Shown: positions 7,254 to 7,394 of the stretch, in pieces
How the letters are laid out: every line of letters begins with the position of its first letter
Numbering within the stretch: the first letter of the stretch is position 1
DNA from: Pseudomonadota bacterium
Lineage (GTDB): Bacteria; Desulfobacterota; Syntrophobacteria; Syntrophobacterales; Syntrophobacteraceae
Length of the DNA stretch: 7,394 bases
Direction: 5' to 3'
Assembly: GCA_023416335.1 (NCBI GenBank)
Contig: JAEZHY010000165.1
Span: 1 to 7,394 of the forward strand
The notes under the pieces: model-generated
What the model was told of the DNA's origin: nothing
Database searches by the model: none
Seen by the model: the letters and a program-made list of their open reading frames with translations, nothing else
Program-made: the position numbers and the translations under genes

Positions 7254-7271
7254 GTGACCGGTGAACTGTGA
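7254..7271 (+). repeat. Sequence related to the GTGA-rich repeat
   Basis: GTGACCGGTGAACTGTGA matches an internal 18-base stretch of copy 2 (minus strand of 6229-6252) at 16 of 18 positions. It coincides with the presumed start of the intron-like element, so it may be a third repeat copy, or a chance match from GTG-rich sequence. Confidence 0.35.
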
Positions 7272-7394
7272 GAAAGCGCCGGTAAAAGTCGGCTTGGAGT
7301 AGTGGATGAAAGAGCCATACGGTGAAGGTCTAACGAACCACACCGGCCCCGAGTCATGCGCCGGTACCTGTGAGGGTACGGGTGAAGCGTTGAC
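7254..7394 (+). ncRNA. Probable group II intron 5' end (domain I), cut by the window edge
   Basis: Group II introns are self-splicing ribozymes and retroelements; their 5' part is a highly structured non-coding domain I, with a reverse-transcriptase ORF several hundred bases further on. From about 7254 the plus strand becomes hairpin-rich non-coding sequence opening with GTGAC, close to the usual GTGYG intron start. ACCGGTG (7257-7263) pairs with CGCCGGT (7277-7283), and GTACC (7364-7368) pairs with GGTAC (7375-7379) around a 6-base loop. The run GAGGGTACGGGTGAAGCG then GTTGAC at the edge closely resembles what I recall from domain I of bacterial group II introns. The 5' boundary is uncertain: 7254 and 7261 are both possible. 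The ORF, domain V and 3' end are outside the window, so the assignment is by resemblance only. It is divergent from the methyltransferase gene, about 145 bases from its start. Confidence 0.55.

Noticed and set aside
1..7394. CRISPR arrays, tRNA or rRNA genes, toxin-antitoxin or phage-defence systems
   Set aside because: No regularly spaced direct repeats, tRNA cloverleaf, conserved rRNA segments or defence-type proteins are visible on either strand; the coding content is fully explained by the five genes listed.

Overview
The window reads as a chromosomal segment of a GC-rich Gram-negative bacterium. A three-part envelope efflux system with an outer-membrane lipoprotein requires a double membrane. 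Protein style, base composition, small dispersed intergenic repeats and a group II intron-like end would fit a deltaproteobacterial (Desulfobacterota/Syntrophobacterales-type) genome, but that placement is an impression and not a database result. All five protein genes lie on the minus strand, so transcription runs from right to left.

Left two-thirds (about 4880 down to 1): a macA-macB-nodT cluster for a MacAB-TolC-type ATP-driven exporter. macA (periplasmic adaptor, 4880-3540) is followed after 70 bases by macB (ABC transporter with ATPase and permease in one chain, 3469-1352). After a 406-base gap comes the start of a NodT/OprM-type outer-membrane channel lipoprotein (945 to beyond the left edge). 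Together they would span inner membrane, periplasm and outer membrane. The gap holds a short GTGA-type repeat and a 103-base palindromic REP/MITE-like element with GTCAT/ATGAC ends.

Right third (about 7109 down to 5169): a COG3315-type SAM-dependent methyltransferase gene, then 81 bases on a ROK-family sugar kinase (glucokinase-like). These may be co-transcribed, but nothing ties them functionally to the efflux cluster. A 288-base spacer between the kinase and macA holds a weak possible terminator for the kinase and an AT-rich stretch with a small palindrome, the likeliest place for macA control signals.

Extreme right (about 7254 to 7394, plus strand): a non-coding, hairpin-rich sequence resembling domain I at the 5' end of a bacterial group II intron. 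The window cuts it off, so the reverse-transcriptase ORF and 3' end are not seen. A GTGA-rich repeat occurs in the macB-nodT gap, again across the methyltransferase stop codon, and in related form at the presumed intron start.

No undescribed biological system is evident. The points most worth a second look are the intron end, the repeat that supplies a gene's stop codon, the palindromic intergenic element, and a polar insertion in the MacB periplasmic domain.
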